This document shows positions 25,624 to 34,945 of a stretch of DNA of 64,000 bases, one piece after another. Position numbers and translations under genes: made by a program. The notes beneath the pieces are model-generated. The model made no database searches and was not told the origin of the DNA. It worked only from the letters and a program-made list of their open reading frames with translations. Each line of letters starts with the position of its first letter. Position 1 is the stretch's first letter. This DNA comes from an uncultured Flavobacteriaceae bacterium (GTDB taxonomy: Bacteria; Bacteroidota; Bacteroidia; Flavobacteriales; Flavobacteriaceae). Location: contig CANLQD010000002.1 in NCBI GenBank assembly GCA_947493175.1, forward strand, positions 682,001 through 746,000, read 5' to 3'.

Positions 25624-26586
25624 ATGAACCTTTCTGTTGTAATTCCCTTGCTCAATGAGGAAGAATCCTTGAAAGAACTTCACGATTGGATCGTTGGTGT
25701 CATGAAGGCCAACGACTATTCCTATGAGCTTATTTTTATAGATGATGGCAGTACCGATGGTTCCTGGAATATCATTTCAAATCTTTCACGAAAAAACAGT
25801 GCGGTAAACGGCATACGATTTTTGAGGAATTTTGGTAAATCACAGGCCTTACATGCCGGATTCAAGGCTACCAGGGGGGATGTTGTCATTACCATGGATG
25901 CAGACCTCCAAGACAACCCGGAGGAAATTCCCCAGTTGTATCATATGATCATTGCAGAAGGTTATGACCTGGTATCTGGTTGGAAAAAGAAACGCTACGA
26001 CTCTATCTTGTTTAAAAACATGCCTTCCAAATTGTTTAATTGGGCGGCCCGGCGCACCTCTGGGGTGAGGTTGAACGACTTTAACTGCGGATTAAAAGCA
26101 TATCGAAATGAGGTTGTGAAAACAATCGAGGTTTCGGGTGAAATGCACCGTTACATTCCCGTTTTGGCAAAAAGCGCCGGTTTTTCAAAAATCGGCGAAA
26201 AAGTAGTACAACATCAAGCCCGTAAATATGGAAAAACAAAATTTGGCATGGAACGATTTATCAATGGCTTTCTAGATTTAATCACCATTTGGTTCGTCTC
26301 AAAGTTCGGAAAACAGCCTATGCACCTTTTTGGTGCTTTGGGGGTGGTAATGTTTATAATCGGTTTCGGATTTGCCCTTTATTTAGGGATCGATAAACTT
26401 TTTATTAACCCCACAGGAAGACTAATAACCGACAGACCTCAATTTTTTATCGCTTTGACAGCCATGATTATTGGGACACAATTATTTCTAGCCGGGTTTT
26501 TGGGTGAAATTTTGATTCGCTCCAGAAAAAACGAACCACGCTACACCATTTCAGAAGAAATCGGAAGACACAAAAACATGCTTTGA
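25624..26586 (+). CDS. Family 2 glycosyltransferase, DPM1/GtrB-like
   Basis: 320-residue membrane-anchored glycosyltransferase likely moving a sugar from a nucleotide sugar to a polyprenyl phosphate. SVVIPLLNEEESLKEL (4-19) is the nucleotide-binding strand, DDGSTD (40-45) the GT2 acidic loop and MDADLQDNPEEI (91-102) the DxD metal site; GKTKFGMERFINGFLDLIT (about 206-224) is the region preceding the membrane part. Two C-terminal helices (about 234-256 and 271-292) hold it in the inner membrane. The lipid-linked sugar would feed lipopolysaccharide or glycoprotein assembly. The phosphohexomutase gene follows 39 nt later. Confidence 0.9.
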   Translation: MNLSVVIPLLNEEESLKELHDWIVGVMKANDYSYELIFIDDGSTDGSWNIISNLSRKNSAVNGIRFLRNFGKSQALHAGFKATRGDVVITMDADLQDNPEEIPQLYHMIIAEGYDLVSGWKKKRYDSILFKNMPSKLFNWAARRTSGVRLNDFNCGLKAYRNEVVKTIEVSGEMHRYIPVLAKSAGFSKIGEKVVQHQARKYGKTKFGMERFINGFLDLITIWFVSKFGKQPMHLFGALGVVMFIIGFGFALYLGIDKLFINPTGRLITDRPQFFIALTAMIIGTQLFLAGFLGEILIRSRKNEPRYTISEEIGRHKNML

Positions 26587-26595
26587 TATTCTTCG

Positions 26596-26603
26596 TATTT
26601 TTG
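26596..26603 (+). promoter_or_regulatory. -7 promoter element of the phosphohexomutase gene
   Basis: TATTTTTG is a perfect TAnnTTTG box 22 nt before the ATG at 26626, so this gene may be transcribed apart from the glycosyltransferase. Confidence 0.5.
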
Positions 26604-26625
26604 AAACCTAATACGCTTATTTTTT

Positions 26626-28335
26626 ATGGATGCTATTCTAAAGACCGCTAAAACCTGGCTAACCGACTTTTTCGATACCGATACTAAAAAAGAAATAGAA
26701 CTTCTCATCACCAACAATACGGATGAACTGCAAGACCGATTCTATAAAAACATGGAGTTCGGAACTGGGGGAATGCGAGGAGTCATGGGAGTCGGCACCA
26801 ATCGCATCAACAAATATACCTTGGGAAAAAGCACGCAAGGGCTCAGTAATTACCTCAAGAAAATCTACGCCGAGGAAGAACTCAAGGTGGTTATCGCGTA
26901 TGATTGCCGCCATAACAGTGATACCTTGGCTCGAACCGTGGCAGAAGTTTTTTCGGCAAATGGAATTAAGGTATTTCTCTTTTCCGAATTGCGTACGACA
27001 CCCGAACTGTCTTTCGCGGTACGTCATTTAAAATGCCATGCAGGTATCGTATTGACCGCTTCGCATAACCCGCCTGAATACAATGGGTATAAAGTGTATT
27101 GGACGGATGGCGGACAAATTGTTCCTCCACAGGATGGTGAAATCATTGCTGAAATTAACGCTTTATCCTATGAAGATGTTCAGTTCGAGGCAAATGAGAC
27201 CCTTATAGAACTTATCGATAAAGAAGTAGACGAAGCGTTTATATCTGCTTCTGTGGCAAAAGGCAGTTTTAACGCTGCCGGCAAAGAAGACTTTAAGATC
27301 GTTTTTACATCATTACATGGTACCTCTATCACCGCGATTCCGGAAGTGTTGAAGCGGGCAGGCTATGAAAATGTCACGATTATTGAAGAACAGGCCAAGC
27401 CCGATGGTAACTTTCCTACTGTAGAATCGCCCAATCCTGAGGAAACCGAAGCATTATCGATGGCCATTGCCAAGGCCGAAGAAATTGGAGCCGATATGGT
27501 CGTGGGAACCGATCCTGACAGTGACAGATTGGGTATTGCCGTTCGGAACCTAGAAGGAAAGATGGAAATCCTAAACGGTAACCAGACCATGGTACTTATG
27601 ACCCGATTTTTGTTAGACAAACAAAAAGAAAAAGGTTTTAAAGGCAATGAGTTTGTGGCTACTACCATTGTTTCAACACCCATGATGCAGGAAATGGCAA
27701 AGTCGTATGGGGTTGAATTCAAGACTGCATTGACCGGTTTTAAATGGATCGGCAAAATGATCAAGGACTTTCCCGAATCGAACTTTATAGGAGGGGGCGA
27801 GGAAAGTTTCGGATATATGGTCGGGGATTTTGTACGAGATAAGGATGCGGTTACCTCCACCCTTCTCGCCTGTGAAATTGCATCACAGGCCAAAGCCAAC
27901 GGCAGTTCATTTTACAAAGAACTGATCGATTGTTATGTCGATTTTGGGTTTTATATGGAAAAGCTAATTTCCCTCACAAAAAAAGGAATGAGCGGTGCCG
28001 AAGAAATAAAACAGATGTTGAAGGATTTTAAAGAAAATCCGGTGGTGTCCGTAGCGGGTTCTACCGTAAAATGGATTGAGGACTATAATACGTCCATCGC
28101 GAAAAATGTACTTACTGGCGAAGAAAAAACCATTGACCTTCCTAAAAGCAACGTGCTTATCTACGAAACCGAAGATGGTACAAGAATAGCGGCGAGACCA
28201 AGTGGTACCGAACCAAAAGTGAAGTTTTATATTAGTACGAACGCACCTTTGGAAAAAGCCTCCGATTTTAGGCAGGTAGCGACGGAAATGGAGGCCAAAA
28301 TAGGCCAGATACTGAGCGAACTCAATTTGGGTTAA
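26626..28335 (+). CDS. Phospho-sugar mutase (phosphoglucomutase/phosphomannomutase)
   Basis: Interconverts hexose 1- and 6-phosphates through a phosphoserine. All four alpha-D-phosphohexomutase sites are present: TASHNPP (144-150, active Ser146), GTDPDSD with the metal-binding Asp residues (294-300), the sugar-recognition loop GGGEESFGYMVGD (about 385-397) and the phosphate loop RPSGTEPK (about 523-530). At 569 residues it is of the long PgcA/PGM2 type. It supplies glucose 1-phosphate or mannose 1-phosphate for the glycosyltransferase encoded just before it. Its TAA overlaps the ATG of the ABC exporter (TAATG), so the two are translationally coupled. Confidence 0.92.
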   Translation: MDAILKTAKTWLTDFFDTDTKKEIELLITNNTDELQDRFYKNMEFGTGGMRGVMGVGTNRINKYTLGKSTQGLSNYLKKIYAEEELKVVIAYDCRHNSDTLARTVAEVFSANGIKVFLFSELRTTPELSFAVRHLKCHAGIVLTASHNPPEYNGYKVYWTDGGQIVPPQDGEIIAEINALSYEDVQFEANETLIELIDKEVDEAFISASVAKGSFNAAGKEDFKIVFTSLHGTSITAIPEVLKRAGYENVTIIEEQAKPDGNFPTVESPNPEETEALSMAIAKAEEIGADMVVGTDPDSDRLGIAVRNLEGKMEILNGNQTMVLMTRFLLDKQKEKGFKGNEFVATTIVSTPMMQEMAKSYGVEFKTALTGFKWIGKMIKDFPESNFIGGGEESFGYMVGDFVRDKDAVTSTLLACEIASQAKANGSSFYKELIDCYVDFGFYMEKLISLTKKGMSGAEEIKQMLKDFKENPVVSVAGSTVKWIEDYNTSIAKNVLTGEEKTIDLPKSNVLIYETEDGTRIAARPSGTEPKVKFYISTNAPLEKASDFRQVATEMEAKIGQILSELNLG

Positions 28336-30161
28336 TGGATTATTTCAAAAAAATCCTTCGCTTTGCGAAACCCTACCGCTCCTACGGCTATCTGAATATA
28401 TTCTTCAACATCCTGTATGCGCTATTCAGTGCGCTGTCTTTTGCCGCGCTGATACCCATGCTGGACGTACTTTTCGATAAAACAAAAAAAGTCGCGGAAG
28501 AACCCGTGTATCGAGGTTTTCGTTATATCAAAGACTACGTTCAAGACTATATGAACTTTCGGGTGACCCAGTACTCGGGTGATGACGATATGAAAGGTTT
28601 GGTATTGGTCATTAGCCTCGTTCTTATACTATTTCTATTGAAGAACTTTTTTAACTATTTGGCGATGTATTTCATCACCTTCCTTAGAAATGGTGTGTTA
28701 AAAGATGTTCGGAACCAGATGTATCAAAAAATAACGGAACTGCCTATTTCTTACTATTCCGAAAAGAGAAAAGGTGATGTTATAGCTAGGATTACTTCGG
28801 ATGTTTTGGAAATTCAACATTCATTTCTTTCCATTCTTGAACTTATAGTGCGCGAACCGCTGACCATTATTTTTACTATTTTGATTATGTTCGGAATTAG
28901 CGGTAAACTCACACTTTTCGTATTCATTTTTATACCCATTGCAGGTACCATTATTTCTTGGATCGGGAAATCACTCAAGAAAAAATCCGATGATGTGCAA
29001 CGCGAACAAGGGCAGTTTTTATCTATTGTGGAAGAAACTTTGGGCGGATTGCGGGTCATAAAGGCATTCAATTCGGAGTCTCGCTTTTTCACCACTTTTA
29101 CCACCTCCACAAAGCGCTTCTTTAACTTTTCAAATACCTTGTTAAATCGACAGAACCTAGCTTCCCCCACCGGAGAGTTTTTAGGTATACTGGTCATTGG
29201 CGTATTGTTATGGTTTGGAGGAAAAATGGTATTGGTAGACAAAACCCTTGACGCCTCTTCGTTCATTGCGTACATGGGCTTGGCCTATAACATTCTTACC
29301 CCGGCCAAAGCCATTAGTAAAGCTTCTTACGGAGTCAAAAAAGGAAATGCCGCCGCGGAAAGGGTATTGGAAATATTGGAAACTAAAAATCCTATCTCCG
29401 AAGTGGAAGATGCCATCGATAAAACCAACTTCAAAACGCAGATTCGATTAAAGGATATCTCGTTTAAGTATGAAGAAGAGTACGTTTTAAGGAACTTTGA
29501 ATTGACCGTTCCTAAAGGGTCAACGGTAGCTTTGGTGGGGCAATCCGGTAGCGGTAAGAGTACCATTGCCAACCTCGTAACCAGATTCTATGACGTAAAT
29601 GAAGGCCAAATTGAAATTGACGGCATCAACATCAAGCAAATGACCAAGAAATCGCTACGAAGTCTACTGGGGCTGGTGACACAGGATTCGATACTATTCA
29701 ACGACACGGTGCGGAACAATATAAGTCTTGGTAAAGAAAATGCCTCCGAGTCGGAAATCATCGAAGCGGCGAAAATAGCGAATGCACATGACTTTATCTC
29801 CGAACTTCCCGAAGGATACGATACGAATATTGGGGATAACGGCAACAAACTCAGTGGCGGACAAAAACAACGTTTATCCATCGCCAGGGCGGTATTAAAG
29901 AATCCGCCTATCATGATTTTAGACGAAGCGACCTCTGCCCTGGATACCGAAAGCGAACGTTTGGTACAGGATGCCCTGGAGAAGATGATGCGTAACCGCA
30001 CTTCCATCGTTATAGCACACCGTTTATCTACGATCCAAAATGCGGATAGTATCGTGGTGCTTCAAAAAGGTAACATTGTGGAACAAGGGTCCCATACCAA
30101 ACTGTTGGCCGCTAAAGGAGTTTACAAGAGATTGGTCGACATGCAGTCTCTTGGCTCCTAA
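28335..30161 (+). CDS. ABC exporter of the MsbA type
   Basis: 608-residue half-transporter: six membrane helices in the first 330 residues (about 22-44, 88-116, 170-212 and 278-320 are hydrophobic clusters) fused to an ATPase. Walker A is GQSGSGKST (402-410), the signature LSGGQKQRLS (506-515), Walker B IMILDEA (526-532) and the switch His lies in IVIAHRLST (near 562). Exporters of this class flip lipid A-core or other lipids and drugs, acting as homodimers. Its ATG overlaps the stop of the phosphohexomutase gene, which suggests a joint role in envelope glycolipid supply; the substrate is not known. Confidence 0.92.
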   Translation: MDYFKKILRFAKPYRSYGYLNIFFNILYALFSALSFAALIPMLDVLFDKTKKVAEEPVYRGFRYIKDYVQDYMNFRVTQYSGDDDMKGLVLVISLVLILFLLKNFFNYLAMYFITFLRNGVLKDVRNQMYQKITELPISYYSEKRKGDVIARITSDVLEIQHSFLSILELIVREPLTIIFTILIMFGISGKLTLFVFIFIPIAGTIISWIGKSLKKKSDDVQREQGQFLSIVEETLGGLRVIKAFNSESRFFTTFTTSTKRFFNFSNTLLNRQNLASPTGEFLGILVIGVLLWFGGKMVLVDKTLDASSFIAYMGLAYNILTPAKAISKASYGVKKGNAAAERVLEILETKNPISEVEDAIDKTNFKTQIRLKDISFKYEEEYVLRNFELTVPKGSTVALVGQSGSGKSTIANLVTRFYDVNEGQIEIDGINIKQMTKKSLRSLLGLVTQDSILFNDTVRNNISLGKENASESEIIEAAKIANAHDFISELPEGYDTNIGDNGNKLSGGQKQRLSIARAVLKNPPIMILDEATSALDTESERLVQDALEKMMRNRTSIVIAHRLSTIQNADSIVVLQKGNIVEQGSHTKLLAAKGVYKRLVDMQSLGS

Positions 30162-30301
30162 TTTTAAAGGACACATTCTTTTTCGCGATCATACGGCTAC
30201 CATAGTAGTTACTGACATTAAAAAATTTCCGTTATAAGGGATAGGAGCTTAAACCTTTTTCTAACTTTAGCGTCAAAGAAGCGAATTCAAGCAGATACCC
30301 A

Positions 30302-30853
30302 TTGCTGACCGAGGAAACGTTAATAGACCGATTAAAGGACGAAAAGACCCGATCGCAGGCTTTTGAGACATTGGTAGGCACCTACCAACAAAGGCTCTAT
30401 TGGCACATCAGAAGAATCGTGCTGAACCACGATGATACCGACGATGTGCTACAGAATACCTTTATCAAAATCTATAAGAATATCGGGGGGTTTAAAGGGG
30501 AAAGCAAATTATACTCTTGGATGTATCGCATAGCGACCAATGAAGCGTTGAGCTTTTTAAGAAGTACATCAAAAAAATTGGGTATGAATGATGGAGAATT
30601 ACAAGATAGAATGATCGATAACCTACAGGCCGATGTCTATTTCGAGGGGGAGGCAATTCAATTAAAGCTTCAAAGGGCAATTGCCACCTTACCGGAAAAA
30701 CAAAAATTGGTATTTAACATGAAGTATTTTGAGGAACTAAAATATGAGGAAATATCGGAAATTTTAGAAACCTCGGTAGGCGGCCTGAAAGCTTCCTATC
30801 ATTTGGCAGCAAAGAAAATTGAAGCGTTTTTAAAATCAGAATCAAGTATTTGA
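30302..30853 (+). CDS. RNA polymerase ECF sigma factor (first module)
   Basis: 183-residue extracytoplasmic-function sigma factor. Region 2 is visible from about 22-90, with the DDVLQNTFIKIYKN helix and FKGESKLYSWMYRIATNEAL for -10 recognition; region 4 (about 125-180) includes LPEKQKLVFNMKYFEELKYE and the helix-turn-helix EISEILETSVGGLKASYHLA for -35 recognition. The start is TTG at 30302; no in-frame ATG lies nearby. A TAACTTTA box at 30262-30269 may be its promoter. It heads a three-gene unit with a membrane partner and a CpxP/Spy-like periplasmic protein. Confidence 0.9.
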   Translation: MLTEETLIDRLKDEKTRSQAFETLVGTYQQRLYWHIRRIVLNHDDTDDVLQNTFIKIYKNIGGFKGESKLYSWMYRIATNEALSFLRSTSKKLGMNDGELQDRMIDNLQADVYFEGEAIQLKLQRAIATLPEKQKLVFNMKYFEELKYEEISEILETSVGGLKASYHLAAKKIEAFLKSESSI

Positions 30854-30877
30854 TGAATCAAAAATCGACCCTACATC

Positions 30878-31405
30878 ATGAAAGAGTTGAATAAATTAAA
30901 TAAAGAAGATGGGTTCAAAATTCCGGAGGGTTATTTTGATAGCCTCCATGAGCGATTATTGGACCGATTGGATACTGAAGGACATGAGCTACCTGAAAAT
31001 GATGGTTTTACCGTTCCGGATAATTATTTTAATGAACTTCATAAAAACATACAACAAAAACTGAAAGATGAAGAACCAAAAATCGTTCAGTTACATCCGT
31101 ATCGAAAGTATTACCTCGCGGCAGCCTCAATTGCGGCCATAGTACTTGTCTGGATAGGCCTGAACCGTGAAACCCAAGAACCGATTACTTTTCAAGATAT
31201 AGCCAGCTCCGATATCGATAGTTATTTTGAAAATCATGAAATAGGACTGAGCCCTTTTGAGATAGCCGAAGTATTACCTGTAGACCATCTGGAAATCAAC
31301 GATTTATTGGAAAATCAAATCAAAGAAGAAAATATCGTCGACTATTTAGAAGAAAACATAGACGACTTTGAAGAACTAAACTTAGAAGACCATGAAGTTT
31401 ATTAA
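30878..31405 (+). CDS. Probable anti-sigma membrane partner of the ECF factor
   Basis: 175-residue protein with a single membrane helix (about 77-95, YYLAAASIAAIVLVWIGL) between an acidic cytoplasmic half and an acidic, probably periplasmic tail. The cytoplasmic half has two copies of one motif, DGFKIPEGYFDSLHERLLDR (about 11-30) and DGFTVPDNYFNELHKNIQQK (about 42-61). It is not a standard zinc-containing anti-sigma, but the position right after sigma, the topology and the 14-nt overlap with the next gene make an anti-sigma role likely. The tail is strikingly acidic, ending ENIDDFEELNLEDHEVY. Confidence 0.65.
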   Translation: MKELNKLNKEDGFKIPEGYFDSLHERLLDRLDTEGHELPENDGFTVPDNYFNELHKNIQQKLKDEEPKIVQLHPYRKYYLAAASIAAIVLVWIGLNRETQEPITFQDIASSDIDSYFENHEIGLSPFEIAEVLPVDHLEINDLLENQIKEENIVDYLEENIDDFEELNLEDHEVY

Positions 31406-31835
31406 AATAATGGCCTTGATGGCCTTACTCTTGACCTGCCAGTTATTTTTTGCACAAGACCGGCCGGGCAGGGAAAAAATCAAAGCATTAAAAGTTGCAT
31501 TTATTACTGAGAGATTAAGCCTAAGCAGCGGTGAGGCCCAGGAATTCTGGCCTATTTATAACGACCATGAAGAAACCATGGAAACGTTTCGGATCACCGA
31601 GCGTACACAAATTAGGGCCAAGCTTAGAAATCTGGATGCGATTTCCGACGCTGAAGCCAATAAACTTTTGGAACAACATCTGAAACTTGAAGCTGAAAAA
31701 CAAGCGGAAAATGAGAAGTTCATTCAAAAACTAAAGGAGGTACTTACCGCAAAAAAAACCATTCTACTCTTAAAGGCAGAGGAAGACTTTAAAAGGGAAC
31801 TAATCAAACGCTACCGGCAAAATAGAGGAGGCTAA
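31392..31835 (+). CDS. Periplasmic CpxP/Spy-like 'sensor of ECF sigma factor'
   Basis: 147-residue exported helical protein: signal peptide to about residue 21 (cleaved after FAQ), then a highly charged helical hairpin. LSLSSGEAQEFWPIYNDHEE (about 42-61) is the conserved LTxxEAxxFWPIYN motif of this Bacteroidota family, related in shape to Spy/CpxP (LTxxQ repeats). Such proteins probably bind misfolded envelope proteins or signal to the membrane partner. It overlaps the preceding gene by 14 nt, and a terminator follows, closing the module. Confidence 0.82.
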   Translation: MKFIKIMALMALLLTCQLFFAQDRPGREKIKALKVAFITERLSLSSGEAQEFWPIYNDHEETMETFRITERTQIRAKLRNLDAISDAEANKLLEQHLKLEAEKQAENEKFIQKLKEVLTAKKTILLLKAEEDFKRELIKRYRQNRGG

Positions 31836-31867
31836 CTCTTACAAATAGTTTTTCGACAAAATTCATA

Positions 31868-31891
31868 AAAAGAGGTCTAACGGCCTCTTTT
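31868..31891 (+). terminator. Intrinsic terminator of the first ECF module
   Basis: AAAAGAGG (31868-31875) pairs with CCTCTTTT (31884-31891) over an 8-nt loop, followed by more T-rich sequence. It lies 32 nt after the stop of the CpxP-like gene. Confidence 0.8.
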
Positions 31892-31974
31892 CTTATTAAA
31901 CCATATCGCTATCCGTACGTCAAAATAAGGTAACCGATCCGGATAGTATTGACGGGTCCTTAAATCTACTTATT

Positions 31975-32325
31975 ATGAAAAAGCTACAAATGTTACTCAT
32001 CGTCATGACACTTTTAGGGGCTATGGTCTCTATGAACGCGCAACGAACCGTTGTGAAAGTATATCCTAGACATGGCACAGTGGTCACCAAGATATCTCGA
32101 CCTAAAGTGATTGTTCATAAAAACGTACGATTCCATTTTGCCAATGGAGTTTGGTACAGAGCCCGCGGAAAAAATTATGTAGTCTGTGCGGCACCGCTGG
32201 GAATCAAGGTAAGAAACCTACCTAGAGGCAATAAAATTGTTCATGTGAACGGAAGAAAGCTATACAAATACAAAGGTATTTGGTACAAAAAGAAAGGGCG
32301 GGGATATGTGGTAGTTACCGTCTAA
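31975..32325 (+). CDS. Small exported basic protein, DUF6515-like
   Basis: 116 residues with a signal peptide (about 1-22, ending VSMNAQ) and a short beta domain of repeated aromatic strands: NVRFHFANGVWYRARGKNYV (about 48-67) and KLYKYKGIWYKKKGRGYVVV (about 95-114). The pattern GVWY/GIWY with basic residues and the linker PLGIKVRNLPRGNKIV matches DUF6515-type proteins, whose function is unknown. It is transcribed alone, between the ECF module and an inverted-repeat terminator. Confidence 0.7.
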   Translation: MKKLQMLLIVMTLLGAMVSMNAQRTVVKVYPRHGTVVTKISRPKVIVHKNVRFHFANGVWYRARGKNYVVCAAPLGIKVRNLPRGNKIVHVNGRKLYKYKGIWYKKKGRGYVVVTV

Positions 32326-32357
32326 GCAGATGACAATACAATCCACTGCGATTTAAC

Positions 32358-32405
32358 AATTAAGAATCGAGATACTGTAAACCGTTGGTATCTCGACTCT
32401 TAATT
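32358..32405. terminator. Bidirectional terminator between convergent genes
   Basis: An 18-bp stem with one mismatch (32358-32375 with 32388-32405) around a 12-nt loop, T-rich at the right end and A-rich at the left, lies between the DUF6515-like gene and the convergent lipoprotein gene. Confidence 0.8.
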
Positions 32406-32416
32406 TTCAAAAATCC

Positions 32417-33490
32417 TTACTTAAAAGTAAGTTTGGCAATTCTATTTCTTCCTGCCGCATACGCAACCGTATCATTCAGGAATCGGAAGGTGTAAAAAGA
32501 TTCATCGGAAAGATGCTCCCATGAGATTCCCCCATCTTTGGAATAATCAATACCCTCGAACCCAAGAGTCACAATACCCATTCCAGCGGTTTTAGGTACA
32601 AACTGCACACAACTTCGATAGCCGGGTGGATTGCCATCAGCTATCAGAGACCATGTTTTTCCACCATCCCTTGTCATTGCTTTGTTTTTGAAGTTATATA
32701 AAGGATTTGTGTAGTCCCCGCCAAAAGCAATACCCACATCTTCATTGAAAAAATCAATGGAATAAATTCCCATGGTAGGCCTCGAGGTATCGATAGGTAC
32801 TTGCATCGAAAGCCATGATTTGCCTTTATCCGGCGAATGTAGTATTCTTTTGGTGGTTGCGATCCATACCTTGTTTCCAACAGTTTTGATATTTGTATCG
32901 CTTGCCGCGAAGGCTCCTTCTCCCTCAATGGGTTCCGGTAAGTCGGCACACAAAACCTTGTTCCAAGAACTTCCTCCGTCTCTTGTGATGATGATACTTA
33001 GACATCCGTTTACACTATCGCCCACCGCGATACCTTCTTTATCATTCCAAAAGGTCATAGCATCATAAAATACACCTTCCCCCTCTTCTACATAAACCAA
33101 CTCCATTTGTCCATTATTTCCAGTCTTGTATAACAATGCCGGATTATTGATAGCAAGCATAAAAAAATCCGAAGTTGTATGGGCCACAGCCCGAAATTCC
33201 GGTGTAATAGAATCATAGGTTTGAATATTGACCCGTACTTTTTCGGTTGTTAAATCAACACTACCAAAGATTCCTTTATTGCCTGCAAATGCCAAACTGT
33301 TCCCCATCATTTCAATGGCCCGAATACTAACAGTGTCTTCGAACAGGATTTCGACCTGCACTGAAGAAAACGGAGCGGGTTTTCTATTTTTTGAACAAGA
33401 AACCATAAAAACTACGATCATGGCAAAAACCCAACAAAACATTTTAGCGGCCGCCACTTTAAAATCACATAATTTAGATAGGTTCATCAT
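32417..33490 (-). CDS. Lipoprotein with BNR/YCF48-like beta-propeller
   Basis: 357-residue lipoprotein. The signal is the hydrophobic stretch ending in the lipobox FMVSC (Cys32). The mature part has repeated propeller strands with sialidase/photosystem-stability-type signatures: RDGGSSWNKV (about 169-178), PDKGKSWLSM (about 220-229), RDGGKTWSLI (about 275-284) and KDGGISWEHL (about 321-330), all of the S/T-x-D-x-G-x-T-W Asp-box form. In Bacteroidota such proteins are often labelled oxidoreductase without evidence; a glycan- or protein-binding propeller is a safer description. An ATG at 33442 would give a shorter signal peptide. Confidence 0.75.
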   Translation of the reverse strand: MMNLSKLCDFKVAAAKMFCWVFAMIVVFMVSCSKNRKPAPFSSVQVEILFEDTVSIRAIEMMGNSLAFAGNKGIFGSVDLTTEKVRVNIQTYDSITPEFRAVAHTTSDFFMLAINNPALLYKTGNNGQMELVYVEEGEGVFYDAMTFWNDKEGIAVGDSVNGCLSIIITRDGGSSWNKVLCADLPEPIEGEGAFAASDTNIKTVGNKVWIATTKRILHSPDKGKSWLSMQVPIDTSRPTMGIYSIDFFNEDVGIAFGGDYTNPLYNFKNKAMTRDGGKTWSLIADGNPPGYRSCVQFVPKTAGMGIVTLGFEGIDYSKDGGISWEHLSDESFYTFRFLNDTVAYAAGRNRIAKLTFK

Positions 33491-33592
33491 CCCGTACTAT
33501 TTTAAACGAACAGTGTTTGGTAAATTATCTTTTGTTTGGCAGGTCTTCTACCATTTTAAGATCAAAAATAAATGGAATCCTATTGAATACTA

Positions 33593-33600
33593 TACCTTTG
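33593..33600 (+). promoter_or_regulatory. -7 promoter element of the RsmB-like methyltransferase gene
   Basis: TACCTTTG is a perfect TAnnTTTG box about 108 nt before the ATG at 33708. It implies a leader of roughly 100 nt. Confidence 0.4.
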
Positions 33601-33707
33601 CACCTTCAAATTTAGCAAACTACCTTGGAGTAGGCATACAGGGCTTTGGAGAGAAATTTAGATTTTGACCCAAGCATCAGTAGATATGAATCTCAATAAT
33701 TGAGTAC

Positions 33708-34919
33708 ATGAAATTACACAGAAATCTAGTGTTTGCAGTCATTGATGCGTTGAACCTCATCTTTAATGAAAATGAATACGCCGATAAAGTCGTACAAAAA
33801 GTATTAAAGTACGATAAGCGATGGGGGGCTAGAGACCGAGGCTTTATTGCCGAGACCACTTATGAAATGGTACGTTACAAAAGACTATATGCCGAAATTG
33901 CCGAGGTCAAAGCACCCTACAGTCGGCCAAATCTCTTTCGAATGTGGGCGGTATGGGCAGTTTTAAAGGGTATACGCTTACCTGATTGGAAACAGATAGA
34001 ACCTACCCCGGAACGACGTATCAAAGGAAGGTTCGACGAGCTATCAAATATCCGAAAATTCCGGGAAGCAGTGCCGAACTGGATCGATGAACTTTGTGCA
34101 AAATCGTTGGGAGAAAAGTTATGGACTGCGGAAATTGCTGCCCTTAATCAACAGGCAGAAGTAATCTTACGAACGAACACCCTAAAAAATACAAAGGAAG
34201 GTTTACGTCGCATACTGTTAGATGAAAACATCGTGACCGAGCCTATACGAGGATATGCTGTTGCACTGCGACTGCCCGAACGTGCCAATGTCTTTGTGAC
34301 CCAAGCCTTTAAAAAGGGATTATTCGAGGTACAGGACGCCAGCTCGCAACTCGTTGCTCCCCTGTTGGATGTAAAACCCGGACAGCGTGTTGTAGACGCA
34401 TGTGCCGGAGCCGGAGGGAAGTCATTGCACCTGGCGGCCTTAATGGAAAATAAAGGCCAATTGATTGCGATGGATATTTATGGTAGTAAACTGAAGGAAT
34501 TGAAACGCCGAGCCCGTAGAAATGGCATCCATAATATTGAACCTCGTGAAATCGACTCGACCAAAGTAATCAAAAAACTCCATGGAAAAGCCGATAGGCT
34601 CCTGATAGATGCACCCTGTACGGGATTGGGTGTCATTCGAAGAAACCCGGATACCAAATGGAAATTACAACCTGATTTCTTGGATAAGATTACCAAGACC
34701 CAACAAGAATTGTTGCGCAGCTACAGTAAAATGGTAAAGCCGGGTGGAAAAATGGTCTATGCCACTTGCTCGATATTGCCTCAGGAAAATGGTAATCAGG
34801 TAAAGGAATTCTTGGCATCCCCAGAAGGGGAAGGCTTTGGTATGGTGGAGGAAAAGAACATCTACGCATCTAAAAGTGGGTTTGACGGTTTTTATATGGC
34901 GTTGCTGGAGCGGGCTTAG
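33708..34919 (+). CDS. RsmB/NOP-family RNA m5C methyltransferase
   Basis: 403-residue SAM-dependent RNA cytosine-5 methyltransferase, probably acting on 16S rRNA. An N-terminal helical RNA-binding region of NusB-like character (about 1-145) precedes the Rossmann catalytic domain: SAM loop DACAGAGGKS (230-239), DAPCTGLG (301-308, Cys304) and YATCS (351-355, Cys354), the two cysteines being the release and attack nucleophiles. It follows a long leader. The whole is 20-30 residues shorter than E. coli RsmB. Which cytosine is modified cannot be told. Confidence 0.9.
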   Translation: MKLHRNLVFAVIDALNLIFNENEYADKVVQKVLKYDKRWGARDRGFIAETTYEMVRYKRLYAEIAEVKAPYSRPNLFRMWAVWAVLKGIRLPDWKQIEPTPERRIKGRFDELSNIRKFREAVPNWIDELCAKSLGEKLWTAEIAALNQQAEVILRTNTLKNTKEGLRRILLDENIVTEPIRGYAVALRLPERANVFVTQAFKKGLFEVQDASSQLVAPLLDVKPGQRVVDACAGAGGKSLHLAALMENKGQLIAMDIYGSKLKELKRRARRNGIHNIEPREIDSTKVIKKLHGKADRLLIDAPCTGLGVIRRNPDTKWKLQPDFLDKITKTQQELLRSYSKMVKPGGKMVYATCSILPQENGNQVKEFLASPEGEGFGMVEEKNIYASKSGFDGFYMALLERA

Positions 34920-34945
34920 TTAGGTATCATAGAAATATATTTCTC

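Noticed and set aside
27363..27899. 178-codon minus-strand frame inside the phosphohexomutase gene
   Set aside because: Shadow frame; the sense strand is fully explained by the mutase motifs.
33228..33668. 146-codon frame antisense to the propeller lipoprotein
   Set aside because: It overlaps a well-supported gene on the opposite strand, and its composition reflects that strand.
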